A stretch of DNA of 64,000 nt from UBA12087 sp964370815 (GCA_964370815.1 CAYJKQ010000008.1:1-64000), one strand, 5' to 3'. Shown: positions 43,189 to 52,372, numbered from the stretch's first letter. Numbers and translations: made by a program. Notes: generated from the letters alone by a model not told the origin.

Positions 43189-44158
43189 TGGAAGTATGTT
43201 TTGGATCGTTCAGGGTTGCCAGATCTGCCGGGACCATCACTGCCAGGGCGTGCCTTTTCACGCTGATCTGTATTAATCCTTCTCCCAAAGCCAACCCATC
43301 CGCCATGACTGGCATGGCTGGATCGGTGACGACCTGCACCCGGCGCACATGGAAATGCTGGATGCGTTCGTCTTCCAGGTTGTTGCTTCGACCGGCAGCC
43401 TGGACAGCATAGTCCAACAGCTCCATCTTGGACAGGTCGGCGAAGAACAATACATCAAGCAGACCGTCTCGCATCGAGTCGGGAGTGCCCACCTGGAAAT
43501 GGGGGCCGATATAAGCTGCGTTGGAGATCAAAACCACATGTCCCAGCGCGTTGATCTCCTGCTTGCCATCCAATAACAGGTGGATCATGGCTGGCGGAGA
43601 AGCGACCAGAGTGGACAGGAAATCGCCGATGCGGGACAGGTTGCCGTGTTGGATATCATCCGCGGCCGGGAAAAGGGCTGAGAGCAGTCCTACAGAGCAG
43701 ACTTCGAGGAAAAGCCGTCTAATTCTTCCAATAGAGACCAGGCCAACATCCACTTTAAGGCGCTGACCAGTCCGCAGGTTGGCGATTGCGGATGGGATAT
43801 CGGACGGAATCCCCAGACTTCGGGAGACGTTATTCTGCGTGCCGGTGGGGATGATCCCCAATGTGGCGTTTGTCCCGACCAGGGCTCCTGCCATGATATC
43901 AATGGTGCCATCACCTCCGCATACTACAAACAGTCGGATTCCTTCCAGCAGGGCTTTTTGGACCATAGCCAATAGATCGCAGTCTGGTTCCACCAGGAAG
44001 GCTTCCGGTATGAGTTTCCAATCCTGCATGGCACTGATCACATCCATCAGCTGCACAGGTGATTCGCCAGTTTCCCCTGAACCAGGATTAAAAATGAGCT
44101 TGGCACGCATGCGGTGTTTATTTTTAATGTGAGTTTTATTTTCCTGTAGCTCGCTCAT
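43178..44158 (-). CDS. Diacylglycerol/lipid kinase family protein
   Basis: 326 aa. The kinase motifs KLIFNPGSG and VVCGGDGTIDIMAGAL are present, and the nucleotide-site segment reads GIIPTGTQNNVSRSLGIP (usually GTGNDFAR), a mild variation. The enzyme would phosphorylate diacylglycerol, sphingosine-like or polyprenol lipids at the membrane surface. The downstream PAP2 gene overlaps; a coupled kinase/phosphatase pair on lipid intermediates is a plausible inference. Confidence 0.9.
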   Translation of the reverse strand: MSELQENKTHIKNKHRMRAKLIFNPGSGETGESPVQLMDVISAMQDWKLIPEAFLVEPDCDLLAMVQKALLEGIRLFVVCGGDGTIDIMAGALVGTNATLGIIPTGTQNNVSRSLGIPSDIPSAIANLRTGQRLKVDVGLVSIGRIRRLFLEVCSVGLLSALFPAADDIQHGNLSRIGDFLSTLVASPPAMIHLLLDGKQEINALGHVVLISNAAYIGPHFQVGTPDSMRDGLLDVLFFADLSKMELLDYAVQAAGRSNNLEDERIQHFHVRRVQVVTDPAMPVMADGLALGEGLIQISVKRHALAVMVPADLATLNDPKHTSNDR

Positions 44159-44265
44159 TGAGTTATGCCCTTTGACCGGAATATGATCGATGTTCTGTAA
44201 AGATAATTATTTCGTAACTGCTCGGGTCTGAGAAGTAACATTATTTCAATAATTACCCTGCCTTA

Positions 44266-45174
44266 TTAAGACACACTTTCTTTAGCTTTTTGTGATCGTT
44301 GGAAATACGACACACTTAATGAAGCACCAAACACAAAAATCAGACCACTCAGATACGCCCACAACAAGAAGGCGATAATAGCAGTTACAGATCCATAGAC
44401 CAGGTTTGAGATGGATATATAAGTGGTTACAAAGATCAAATAAGCTTTCTTGGCCAATTCCCACAGTAAACCAGCAGCTATTGCGCCGGGCAGTATCTGG
44501 CGCCAGGTGGAGGCACCATGCGGAAGAACCATGTAGATCGCCATGAATAATGAAATATCCAGCAAGCTGGAAATTAAGATACCCGCCCCAGCGAATACCT
44601 GCATGAGATTCTCCGGCACCCAGGTCATCAAATTCGTCAGAATGCTGCTGGCAATCGAAGCCAGGAGGAGGATTGGACCGACAAAAGCCACTACAAACAG
44701 GATCGACAGACCGCGCCCCTTCCAGAAAGGCCGCCTGCGCTTGTCGTTCCAGATCTTATGCAAGGTTTGGGTAAGCGTAAAAAAAATAGTGGAGGCTGAC
44801 CAGATCAATCCAATGGAGGCAACAATGGTTATGGGTCCACGCGCCTGGATGATGTCGTCAAGATTCTTGCCCAACAAAAGACCTAAAGCCGGGGCAAAAA
44901 ATTCCAATCTATTTACAATCGTATGGTAATCCATCACAGAACCAAGCCTTAAACTGGTAATCGTGATACTTAACAGCGTAAGTGGAAAAAGGGAAAAAAT
45001 GGAAAAGTAAGCGATCGCGGCGGCGGATATGCTTGATTCAGGCTTCAAGATTTCCCCGCCTGCACCTGCCACCATCCCCAACCAGCCACGAGTCCACTCA
45101 TCCAACTTGTGATAACTACGAACGATTCCCTGCCAAAATCGCACCGGGGTGTTTTCGGTGTTTGGAGTGCCCAT
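44266..45174 (-). CDS. YihY/BrkB-family membrane protein
   Basis: 302 aa with about six membrane segments. The family pattern is seen: AAAIAYFSIFSLFPLTLLSI, IGLIWSASTIFFTLTQTLHKIWN and the PGAIAAGLLWELAKKAYLIF segment. The YihY family (once called ribonuclease BN) has no established transport substrate. It is 1 bp away from the AI-2E-type gene, in a run of minus-strand membrane genes. Confidence 0.9.
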   Translation of the reverse strand: MGTPNTENTPVRFWQGIVRSYHKLDEWTRGWLGMVAGAGGEILKPESSISAAAIAYFSIFSLFPLTLLSITITSLRLGSVMDYHTIVNRLEFFAPALGLLLGKNLDDIIQARGPITIVASIGLIWSASTIFFTLTQTLHKIWNDKRRRPFWKGRGLSILFVVAFVGPILLLASIASSILTNLMTWVPENLMQVFAGAGILISSLLDISLFMAIYMVLPHGASTWRQILPGAIAAGLLWELAKKAYLIFVTTYISISNLVYGSVTAIIAFLLWAYLSGLIFVFGASLSVSYFQRSQKAKESVS

Positions 45175-45175
45175 G

Positions 45176-46408
45176 TTACTTATCCAAACCGGTCTGGGGT
45201 GAAACGAGTATTAATGGTTCCGGACTATTAACCGTTTGAGCTGTCAGTAAAATGGGCTCGGCTTTCTCCAACAGGCTGGCAAGTCGCTCCATGCTGCTGG
45301 TCACCAGTGGCACAGCGGCTTCATCCATTGCATTTATATTTTCCAAAAGATGCGCCTGGCGTTCTTTAAGATCAGAAATGTTGGTTGCCGCGCCTGAAAC
45401 CGAACGGCGAATAACCAGGCGACTCCACAGGATCTGGCAAACCACCGATAAAGGTGGTGCAAACAACAAGCCGGCAAAACCAAAAACATCTGCCATGGCG
45501 ATCAACAGCACCACGGTCAGTATGGAGTTGTCCCAGTGAAGTTTGAAGACCCGGTTTTTCACGATCAAGTCCAAAGAAATAAATAGAATCAATGCAAATA
45601 GAGAGGTTATGATGCCAAGCGACACGCTGGTCATCAATCCCACCAATAACACGGAAATAACAACCAGAACGATCCCAACCACGGGTACCAGGCAGGCGAT
45701 AGCAGCAACCAGAGCCAGGAAGACCGGGTATGGAGACCCAAGCAGCCAAACCACAAGACCTAAAATAATCCCTGCCAACCAGCTTTGAATGACTTCACTG
45801 CGCAGATAAACACCAACATCAGATTCAATCGCCCTCCAGGCACCCCGCGCCTTCTTGCGCAATTTTGTTGGAAGCAGCGAAAGCCAGAGTCTTTCAAAAT
45901 GAATTTGATTAATGCTCCAATAAATGCTCAAGAACAGGATGATCAGTGTTCCGCTAACAACACTGCCGAAACCTTGTGAAAAACCAAGAAGGGTGGGTAA
46001 TACAAGCTGGCCCTGGTCACCGGTGAGGGCTTCGAGAATTATGCTGGGTGTAGGCAGGCGGTTGATCAGAGTTTGTTGAAAGGAACTGTCATTCAACCAG
46101 ACCGGCAGTATCCATTTATCCTGGACTGATAATGTTTTTGAAAGAAGTTGGATCTCCTTGATGGCATTTTCACTGCTCAGGAAGAGCAAGAATCCCAACC
46201 CAGCAAAGATCACAATGTACAGGAAGATCCATGCCAGACGAACCCAAAGTCTTTTCCCAGACAGGCGGGTCGACAAAGGGCGCATGGCTGCAGCCAGCAT
46301 GAGGGATATCAAAACATAAATAACCACGGTGCGAAACTGCCACAGGATCAATAATCCCAACAGGGTGGTCATAACCGCCACGCCGAATTTCACCAATTGC
46401 TTGTTCAT
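45176..46408 (-). CDS. AI-2E family (DUF20) transporter
   Basis: 410 aa with eight predicted membrane segments and the PurR-like DUF20 core (YLRSEVIQSWLAGIILGLVVWLLG, FGFAGLLFAPPLSVVCQIL). Family members include putative autoinducer-2 exporters and Na+/H+ antiporters, so the substrate is open. ATGA overlaps the preceding AI-2E gene by 4 bp. The two copies next to each other are distant relatives, perhaps a heteromeric pair. Confidence 0.88.
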   Translation of the reverse strand: MNKQLVKFGVAVMTTLLGLLILWQFRTVVIYVLISLMLAAAMRPLSTRLSGKRLWVRLAWIFLYIVIFAGLGFLLFLSSENAIKEIQLLSKTLSVQDKWILPVWLNDSSFQQTLINRLPTPSIILEALTGDQGQLVLPTLLGFSQGFGSVVSGTLIILFLSIYWSINQIHFERLWLSLLPTKLRKKARGAWRAIESDVGVYLRSEVIQSWLAGIILGLVVWLLGSPYPVFLALVAAIACLVPVVGIVLVVISVLLVGLMTSVSLGIITSLFALILFISLDLIVKNRVFKLHWDNSILTVVLLIAMADVFGFAGLLFAPPLSVVCQILWSRLVIRRSVSGAATNISDLKERQAHLLENINAMDEAAVPLVTSSMERLASLLEKAEPILLTAQTVNSPEPLILVSPQTGLDK

Positions 46409-47679
46409 TGTAAACCTGAAGTATGATGCTGTGATAAAAGCATGTCCAGGTCGGTTGCAATGGACTCAATCTCATCCATTGTTTTGTCGAGCTGCTTGAT
46501 CATCTGGACAGAACCCCGTTTTTTAATTCTTGCCTGTTTGCGCAGGTCTTGCGCCAGGTCCTGGGTTTTATAACGTAAAAGGCTGGCTTGATCGCGCTTA
46601 TCGGAGATATCAGGCTCTATTTCTTCCAATTTAAACACAAATCGGTCGAGTAAAATTTGGATGATGGCTGCCATTGGAATTGCCATGAGCGCACCGGTAA
46701 TCCCGAAGATCGAACTGAAGGCAAAAATTGCCAGCAGGGAAACAAATGGATTGACACCTACTGCCTTGCGCATCACGCGCGGCACCAGGAAACTGTTTTC
46801 CAATTGCTGAATAACTAACGTAGAAATGATCACCCATACCAGTTTGGACGGTTCCGTGGACAAGGCAACTGCTGCTGCTGGAATGGCACCCAGTAGTGGA
46901 CCAATCATCGGGACGGCTTCCAGCACCCCCGCCAGGATAGCCAGCAGCAATGCGTTCGGTAAACCGATCAGAGTATAAGAGATCAACGAAAGCAACCCGA
47001 TCATCAGGCATAACACCCCCTGCCCGGCGATGTAGAAACCTACTTTGCTTTCCATGGCAGTAAACAAATCCTGGAAACCTTCGCGTTTATCCTGTGGGAC
47101 GAGTGTTAATAAAGACTGTATCACTCGTGGACCATCCAAAGCCCAGCGAAAGGTCAATACCAATACTGTTATCGAAATAAAGATGGCATTGATCACCAGG
47201 GCGATGTAACCCAGGGCTTGCTCAGCTGAAGCAAGAACCTGCTCTCCGGTCTGTTGGACGGACTGTGTTCCCGATAAGGACCACGGAAGAAAGCTACCCA
47301 GGCGCACAAGCAGCAGGTTGTGAGAAGAGACCAACCATTGACGAAAGTCCAGGTAATAAACCGGAAATGTATCTGCCATCTTTGTACCTTGTTCGATGAT
47401 CATCGGGAATAACAATAGCACAAAACCAACCAGCAGGGTAAGCAGTAGGATGGATACCAGGACGATCCCTACATAGCGTGGGAGACCTCTGAGTTGTATC
47501 CAGTTGATAATCGGTCTGATGACCGTTCCCATGACAATGGAGATGAACAGGATGAAAGCAACCTGGTAAAAACGGTAGATAAGCCAGAACCCGAGCGCGA
47601 CAATAACCAGAATGAGAGTTGCCCCCATGACTCTCCGGATCGTCCAGTCATACTGTTGTGAAGGTGGTTGGATTTCCAT
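46405..47679 (-). CDS. AI-2E family (DUF20) transporter
   Basis: 424 aa, second family copy. Membrane segments alternate with the family signature VGFYIAGQGVLCLMIGLLS, LLAILAGVLEAVPMIGPLLG and SIFGITGALMAIPMAAIIQIL. A coiled C-terminal tail (QDLAQDLRKQARIKKRG) is longer than usual. The first gene of an apparent five-gene run (AI-2E, AI-2E, YihY, lipid kinase, PAP2) on the minus strand; the class-F-type sortase gene is 25 bp upstream. Confidence 0.88.
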   Translation of the reverse strand: MEIQPPSQQYDWTIRRVMGATLILVIVALGFWLIYRFYQVAFILFISIVMGTVIRPIINWIQLRGLPRYVGIVLVSILLLTLLVGFVLLLFPMIIEQGTKMADTFPVYYLDFRQWLVSSHNLLLVRLGSFLPWSLSGTQSVQQTGEQVLASAEQALGYIALVINAIFISITVLVLTFRWALDGPRVIQSLLTLVPQDKREGFQDLFTAMESKVGFYIAGQGVLCLMIGLLSLISYTLIGLPNALLLAILAGVLEAVPMIGPLLGAIPAAAVALSTEPSKLVWVIISTLVIQQLENSFLVPRVMRKAVGVNPFVSLLAIFAFSSIFGITGALMAIPMAAIIQILLDRFVFKLEEIEPDISDKRDQASLLRYKTQDLAQDLRKQARIKKRGSVQMIKQLDKTMDEIESIATDLDMLLSQHHTSGLQ

Positions 47680-47704
47680 GCTTTTTTTCTCTTTTGATAA
47701 GCTG

Positions 47705-48481
47705 TTATTGAATGCGCTTTGCCATGATCAAAGTTCGGTCATCAAATTCGAAGGTAGTTTTGTCTGGTGCGCAAGTGATAAGGGCAAGATGAGCCAGACC
47801 ATCGAGGGATGGTTGCGGTGCAAAACCGGCAACTGGTCCGGCACCAAAGACCAGAGTCAGGATGGCTGGATCTGTGAACTGCTCGGGAGTGATGGTTCGG
47901 ACCTCATAAACAATGAAGCGAACATCAAGTGAGTTCCTTTTATCGTGGATGATAATCACATCACCAACATCAAGATCCGAGAGGTAACGGAAAGCACCGG
48001 GTTTTCCCAGCGGATCGGTGATATGTCCAGCAATGGTAGCCGTTCCCACCTCGCCCGGGATGCCGCTGCCGCGATACCAGAATGCCGAATGCCAGAAGGA
48101 ACTACCCACTGAACCGATTGGCGCATCCATCACATTCCAGGAAGTGATACCGACTCCAATAACGGGGATATTGACCTTAAGAGAAGGAATCTGAAGCTCA
48201 AGCGGAACGTCTACAGGTCCAGCCTTTATGTCAAGGCTTGCATCAAAGAGGGCAGCAGGGACAAAGAGTGTGGCTGTGGGAGTAATCGTCCGTGTGGCTG
48301 TGGGCGAAAGTGTCTGGGTCATGAAAAAGGCTGGATCAAGAGTAGAAATAAACGTCGGAGACGGGATTGGCCCAACCTGCACCTCTCCCGTCTCCTTGTT
48401 TCCGCATCCCACAAGCGCTGCTGCAATTACCAGTACTGTCAAGAGACATTTGAGCGCACTTCGGCGTGGGGAATTTCTCAT
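47705..48481 (-). CDS. Class F-like sortase
   Basis: 258 aa. A signal peptide ends in a lipobox-like ALVGCGNK, then a Ser/Thr/Pro-rich linker (PSPTFISTLDP, TPTATLF) and a sortase domain: His in TIAGHITD, Cys in LALITCA, Arg in FDDRTLIMAK. Class F sortases usually anchor via a signal, but a lipid-anchored sortase would be unusual. The LPxTG-type protein is encoded directly upstream (29 bp), a classical sortase-substrate pairing. Confidence 0.85.
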   Translation of the reverse strand: MRNSPRRSALKCLLTVLVIAAALVGCGNKETGEVQVGPIPSPTFISTLDPAFFMTQTLSPTATRTITPTATLFVPAALFDASLDIKAGPVDVPLELQIPSLKVNIPVIGVGITSWNVMDAPIGSVGSSFWHSAFWYRGSGIPGEVGTATIAGHITDPLGKPGAFRYLSDLDVGDVIIIHDKRNSLDVRFIVYEVRTITPEQFTDPAILTLVFGAGPVAGFAPQPSLDGLAHLALITCAPDKTTFEFDDRTLIMAKRIQ

Positions 48482-48510
48482 AGGTCTCGAAAAAAGTTGT
48501 TGTTATTAAA

Positions 48511-49587
48511 TTACTGGCTACGACGGTATGCTCGAACTCCCAGGGACACAGCCATGAGGCTGAAACCGCCAACGAGCAGCAATCCCCATGGAAATGCTTC
48601 GTTCTGTATGGGACCACCACCAGTAGATGGCAAGCCAACAATGGGAGGAAAAGGAGTTCCTGGGGTGAGTCCCAACGTAGCGATTGCTGTTAATGTTGCT
48701 GCCCTAGCAGTCAGTGTGGGGGCGAGCGTGGCTACAATTGCAGTTTGTGTAGCTGCTTGAGCAGTCAGGGTGGGGGCGAGCGTGGCTACAATTGCAGTTT
48801 GTGTAGCAGGTAAAAAAGTGTTTGTTGCAACTGGTGCGGTTGTATTTGTGGCAACCGGTGCGGTCGTATTTGTCGCAGCCGGTGCGGAAGCGCAGGATGG
48901 ACCATTGATGGTATTCCCGATCGTGGTTAATGCACCCGTGAGAGACATGACCCGACCGTTAACCGTTGCACCAGAAGCCAGGGTGATATCGCGCAAGGCA
49001 ATAAGAGTTCCTGCAAATGAACTGCTTCCTGCGATGGTGACATCCCGGCCGATCTGCCAGAAGACATGACAGGCTTGTGCGTTGCCTGCCAGAGCCACCG
49101 AGCCCGAGAAGGTCATGTCGCGGCCAACCTGAATTACCCAGACATCATCATAAGTACCAGTAAGCGTGAGTGTCCCGGTAAAAGTTTTATCTGAGGCTAC
49201 CTTCCACACACCCGGAACAAGGCTAACTTGTGCTCCCCAAGTTCCATCGGCAGTTTGACCAGCCATGTTATTGAATGCTGCCAGGGCGGCAGTCTGGGCG
49301 TTCCCTGCTTTGGAAGTAGGACCAAAATATTCCGTACCACCAACATGCCACACCCCGGTTCTTGAGACTTCGAGACCCGGGCTCAGCCCGAGGTCCCTTA
49401 CAACGGTGGTACCTGCTGCGCCGGCTGAACTCATCGACAAGGCTGCCAGGACTGAAAAACTTCCTGCCGCGCCCAGGTTGGGTGATGAAGCAGCAGGCAA
49501 CTTTGCTGACGAATTGAAAGATAGACTTGCCAGTGAAAGGATAACCACAAATATGATCGTGATCGAGAATAACTTTTGTTTGTTCAT
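48511..49587 (-). CDS. DUF3494 (ice-binding-like) surface protein with LPxTG-type sorting signal
   Basis: About 358 aa. Signal peptide, then a DUF3494 beta-solenoid domain (residues about 30-225: FSVLAALSMSSAGAAGTTV, VWVIQVGRDMTFSGSVALAG, FWQIGRDVTIAGSSSFAG). A Thr/Ala-rich low-complexity region with repeats (VATNTTAP, AATQTAIVATLAPTLTA) follows. The C-terminus has LPSTGG, a hydrophobic segment and a basic tail (RAYRRSQ), a complete cell-wall sorting signal. The ATG at 49,587 has AGGAGG. DUF3494 proteins include ice-binding and adhesin-like proteins. Ice binding here is not implied. Confidence 0.9.
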   Translation of the reverse strand: MNKQKLFSITIIFVVILSLASLSFNSSAKLPAASSPNLGAAGSFSVLAALSMSSAGAAGTTVVRDLGLSPGLEVSRTGVWHVGGTEYFGPTSKAGNAQTAALAAFNNMAGQTADGTWGAQVSLVPGVWKVASDKTFTGTLTLTGTYDDVWVIQVGRDMTFSGSVALAGNAQACHVFWQIGRDVTIAGSSSFAGTLIALRDITLASGATVNGRVMSLTGALTTIGNTINGPSCASAPAATNTTAPVATNTTAPVATNTFLPATQTAIVATLAPTLTAQAATQTAIVATLAPTLTARAATLTAIATLGLTPGTPFPPIVGLPSTGGGPIQNEAFPWGLLLVGGFSLMAVSLGVRAYRRSQ

Positions 49588-49701
49588 TTGAACGACCTCC
49601 TGCCAATAAAACTGAACCAAGACATGAAACATATTGCTGAAATTTATTATCGGGTATGCAGCCTACCTGACCACATACCCGGTTTTCAATGAAGCGCAGA
49701 A

Positions 49702-49860
49702 CTAGATGATATGTAACAGGTTTAATACTATCAGGATGATCACGATCACCAGCAGGGTGTGTACAGCATTGCCGGTTTTTGGAAAGCTTGGGAATACGCT
49801 TGATCCAAAAGCGCCAAGCAGCCACAGGATAAATAAAATTACGATGATGGTCCACAACAT
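49702..49860 (-). CDS. lmo0937-family (DUF5670) small membrane protein
   Basis: 52 aa. Two hydrophobic helices (MLWTIIVILFILWLLGAFG, LLVIVIILIVLNLL) flank a short loop, matching the lmo0937/DUF5670 family, which is stress-associated in some Gram-positives but of unknown function. An AAAAGGAGAA ribosome site precedes the ATG. The seven-copy element (copy 2) lies about 85 nt upstream. Confidence 0.85.
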   Translation of the reverse strand: MLWTIIVILFILWLLGAFGSSVFPSFPKTGNAVHTLLVIVIILIVLNLLHII

Positions 49861-49940
49861 GAGATTTCTCCTTTTGATTATGGTCTTCCGTTCCTAGGGT
49901 TGGGAACCTGCCGACCGTGAAGTCTTATTCAGACTGCTAA

Positions 49941-50016
49941 TTCATCTTACAATATAGTCTCCCCGACCGCATCGGTCGGTCAGGGAGTATTTTCCTCCGC
50001 CAGTTGGGGGAGACCT
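49941..50016 (-). promoter_or_regulatory. Seven-copy element, copy 2 (upstream of DUF5670 gene)
   Basis: Minus-strand order: CTCCCCCAACTGGCGGAG, spacer AAAATA, then the inverted repeat (CTCCCTGACCG and CGGTCGGGGAG) with the loop ATG motif, and TAAGAT (49,944-49,949). ATGCGG is exactly 17 bp before the hexamer. It lies about 150 bp downstream of the next gene's stop, so a terminator role for that gene is less likely here. Confidence 0.7.
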
Positions 50017-50166
50017 GGAAATACCCAAAAAAAGCGGGGAAGAGGTGCCAGGCATCCTCTGCAGCCAACCTTTGAAAATGCTTTGCCCCGGTGTTTCGTC
50101 CCGAACCAGGTTCTGGGAAAATCGTGGCAATCCAATCAGGCTGGTCTTACAGATCTTTCAATATAA

Positions 50167-50316
50167 TTAGCGGCCCAACAAAATGAAGATGCCAGCTGCT
50201 ATGGCTAATAAAGCCATGAGAACACCCATACCGCCGACCGAGAGTAAGGAAAAGAGCCCGGTCAGGATGAGCCAGATGCCTAAGAGAAGAAAGCCGATAT
50301 TCTTAGTAAATCTCAT
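50167..50316 (-). CDS. Small two-helix membrane protein
   Basis: 49 aa, too short for many gene finders. It reads MRFTKNIGFLLLGIWLIL, then GLFSLLSVGGMGVLMALL and AIAAGIFILLGR. Two membrane helices separated by Ser/Gly-rich residues; a GGAGAA ribosome site precedes the ATG. A similarly arranged small protein (58,984-59,154) has the same MR(F/L) opening and helix pattern but different sequence. Confidence 0.7.
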   Translation of the reverse strand: MRFTKNIGFLLLGIWLILTGLFSLLSVGGMGVLMALLAIAAGIFILLGR

Positions 50317-50418
50317 TTAATTCTCCATTCTTTTGTGTTATGAAAAAAGGTACCTTCAAGGTTTGCCGCAGCTCCCGGTTCTTTACTCCGGCGCTGTTGA
50401 TACGCGTCTTAACCAGTC

Positions 50419-50769
50419 TCAGGAAGCTTCGACCGCCTTTTTCCCGGCTAACGCAGCCTGGGATACGTTCTCCAATTGATCAGCTACCAACTCCTGGCCA
50501 TGTTCCATTAATTCTTTGGCTTTCTGGCGTCCGCTGCTGGTGAGCTTGTCCGTGCTCAAACGAACTTGTTGCACAGTGTCTTCCACGATTTCTGCAGCAC
50601 GGTCGCGCAGTTCGATGGTTTTTTCCACGATCTGATCCCGGGTGGCTTTGCCGGATTTTGGAGCCAGCAAAAGCATTGTCACCGCACCAGCCAGGCCACC
50701 TACCAGGATGCCGGCAATAATGCTGAATACATTGTTCTTCGGTTCGGGTACGATAATCTTTTTGACCAT
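50419..50769 (-). CDS. YtxH-family stress protein
   Basis: About 116 aa. A membrane helix (NVFSIIAGILVGGLAGAVTMLL) is followed by the YtxH core APKSGKATRDQI and a coiled helical tail of Asp/Glu/Lys-rich heptads. YtxH-like proteins are induced by general stress in Bacillus. The ATG at 50,769 has AAGGAAAA upstream. A perfect 17-bp hairpin lies just upstream (50,833-50,871). Confidence 0.85.
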   Translation of the reverse strand: MVKKIIVPEPKNNVFSIIAGILVGGLAGAVTMLLLAPKSGKATRDQIVEKTIELRDRAAEIVEDTVQQVRLSTDKLTSSGRQKAKELMEHGQELVADQLENVSQAALAGKKAVEAS

Positions 50770-50832
50770 TTTGTTTTTCCTTTTTTTTGAATAGTTCATT
50801 TGGTTGTATCATCTCAATAATTCGGGGGAAAG

Positions 50833-50871
50833 TGGGGTGTGAAAGCGAGGGAAGCTCGCTTTCACACCCCA
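50833..50871. other. Perfect 17-bp inverted repeat
   Basis: Arms begin TGGGGTGTGAAAGCGAG and the complement, with a 5-nt loop. On the plus strand a run of T follows a few bases later; on the minus strand none does. It sits between the 60-aa gene and the YtxH gene, where it may terminate or attenuate transcription. Confidence 0.5.
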
Positions 50872-50954
50872 CACCCTATTTTTTTGAGAAGTTACATTTG
50901 GTTTTTCTCCGAATTATTAAGGAGATAGTTCAATTGTTTGTGATGGCAGCCGGT

Positions 50955-51137
50955 TTATGGACGATCTTCCAGATCCTGACGACTTCCTATAAAGACACCG
51001 GCTTCTTCAAGTTCTGTTTCCGTCACCAGGTGCAGCCCTGACACCCATTTCAGGATGTTTTTAAAAACATTCGGTGTCCCCGGGGAACCAAGGTGCTCCT
51101 GGTTTTCAAATACTTCTTGATCGAAGGAAGGATCCAT
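50955..51137 (-). CDS. Small acidic protein, unknown function
   Basis: 60 aa, acidic and soluble (VTETELEEAGVFIGSRQDLED). No family recognised. A GAGGT ribosome site lies about 5 nt before the ATG, and the frame lies between two small stress-type genes in the same orientation, which makes a real gene likely though not certain. Confidence 0.45.
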   Translation of the reverse strand: MDPSFDQEVFENQEHLGSPGTPNVFKNILKWVSGLHLVTETELEEAGVFIGSRQDLEDRP

Positions 51138-51152
51138 GCTTACCTCTAATGT

Positions 51153-51566
51153 TTATGGATTATGATAGTGGTCTTCGCTGGAAGAAGTTCGCGTTGTGGA
51201 TACTACAGCCTCTTTCGGGCGGTAAAAGATCAGCCAGACCACTCTTTCCACGGCATAAGCCAGCAAGGCATATATTGCCATAGCGATCAGGGTTGAAATT
51301 TCCAGGACCATGCCTCCCGCGGCTGGTGTGGCGGTCAATCCTGCAAACGGGAACAGGAATAAACCGGTGAAACCATAGATAGCTGCAGCGATCGGGCTGT
51401 CCGGGTTGGCGGCGATCAGCTTCAAAGCAAAGCGCAATGCCAGCAGAACCTCAAGGATCCCCAGCAATAACCAGATGACCTGGGTGGCTTTGAAGGTAAA
51501 AATTCGTCGCTCTTGTTCCGGTTCTTTTTGTGTCGTTTGAACTTCTGAAACTCTGTGTTCTGTCAT
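51153..51566 (-). CDS. YggT-family-like membrane protein
   Basis: 137 aa. Three or four hydrophobic segments (VIWLLLGILEVLLALRFALKL, IYGFTGLFLFPFAGL, LIAMAIYALLAYAVERVVWL) match the YggT/YlmG membrane family, whose members affect ion tolerance or cell division factors in some bacteria. The short acidic N-terminus is cytoplasmic. It belongs to the small stress-type gene group. Confidence 0.75.
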   Translation of the reverse strand: MTEHRVSEVQTTQKEPEQERRIFTFKATQVIWLLLGILEVLLALRFALKLIAANPDSPIAAAIYGFTGLFLFPFAGLTATPAAGGMVLEISTLIAMAIYALLAYAVERVVWLIFYRPKEAVVSTTRTSSSEDHYHNP

Positions 51567-51652
51567 TTTTGTACCTCTTTTTTATTAACCTGTTTATATA
51601 AGAAAATTTTATAAAAAGATATTGTCTCCAAAAAAATGTTGCTGATCCCCGG

Positions 51653-51892
51653 TCATTTATCCGGGACTGGGGCAATATTCTCTTTCAGTTTGGCTTCATA
51701 TTCGGTCACACGCCTGTCGATCTCGTCGGCTGCTTTCTGACGGGAGTACCCGTACTTTTCCTGGAGCAATCCGGCTAATACATCAAACTTACCAGCAGCC
51801 CGATCCAGATCGTCGTCGGTGAGTTTGCCCCACCAGGCTTTGGCTTCACCACGGATCTGTTTCCACTTGCCTTCAAAAATATCCTTGTTCAT
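51653..51892 (-). CDS. CsbD-family stress protein
   Basis: 79 aa, full length. The family core is KWKQIRGEAKAWWGKLTDDDLD and the following RAAGKFDVLAGLLQEKYGYSRQKA. CsbD proteins are induced by sigma-B-type stress in Gram-positives and are small and soluble. Role unknown. A GGAGAA ribosome site precedes the ATG. Directly downstream of the response-regulator gene. Confidence 0.95.
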   Translation of the reverse strand: MNKDIFEGKWKQIRGEAKAWWGKLTDDDLDRAAGKFDVLAGLLQEKYGYSRQKAADEIDRRVTEYEAKLKENIAPVPDK

Positions 51893-51903
51893 GATCTATT
51901 CTC

Positions 51904-52368
51904 CTACTCTTTGCTATTATCCGCCCCTTGTGAGCCAGCCGTACGGGGCAGATGAGTTCCCGGCTGGATTATGGTTTTCACGACTGATTGGGAGTTTTTA
52001 TTAATGAGAACGCTGGCAGCGTTCTGTAATCGCTTTGAGATACTCTCGGGGGACTCATTCTTGCTGATAAACGCATCTGCACCGGCGGAAAGGGCAGCCT
52101 GGATGCGTGCATCCAATTCGCTGATGAGCACAACGATGATGGCACTGCTACAGGCCTGGCGCAGAATAGTCAAGGCTTGCACTCCCAAGTCTACCGGGAG
52201 CAAATCCCAATCCACGACCAGCAGGTCCAAAAGAGTTGCCGGAGCCAGGGATAATGTCGAAGGCCAGTCAGCGGCTTCACCGACGATATCCATGCCCAGA
52301 TCCTGCAACACAATCTTCAAAGCTTTACGCTCATCCAATTGAGCATTGGCAATAAATACACGAGTCAT
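51904..52368 (-). CDS. Stand-alone response-regulator receiver protein
   Basis: 154 aa. One receiver domain: VFIANAQLDERK at the N-terminus, phospho-acceptor Asp in LLVVDWDLLP, and the later IIVVLISELDAR and ADAFISKNESPE (Lys) elements. No output domain; the C-terminal tail is Ser/Gly-rich. The ATG has no Shine-Dalgarno and lies exactly 7 nt after the -10-like hexamer of element copy 3, so it may be read from a leaderless mRNA. CsbD is next downstream, 12 bp away. Confidence 0.85.
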   Translation of the reverse strand: MTRVFIANAQLDERKALKIVLQDLGMDIVGEAADWPSTLSLAPATLLDLLVVDWDLLPVDLGVQALTILRQACSSAIIVVLISELDARIQAALSAGADAFISKNESPESISKRLQNAASVLINKNSQSVVKTIIQPGTHLPRTAGSQGADNSKE

Positions 52369-52372
52369 GAAT

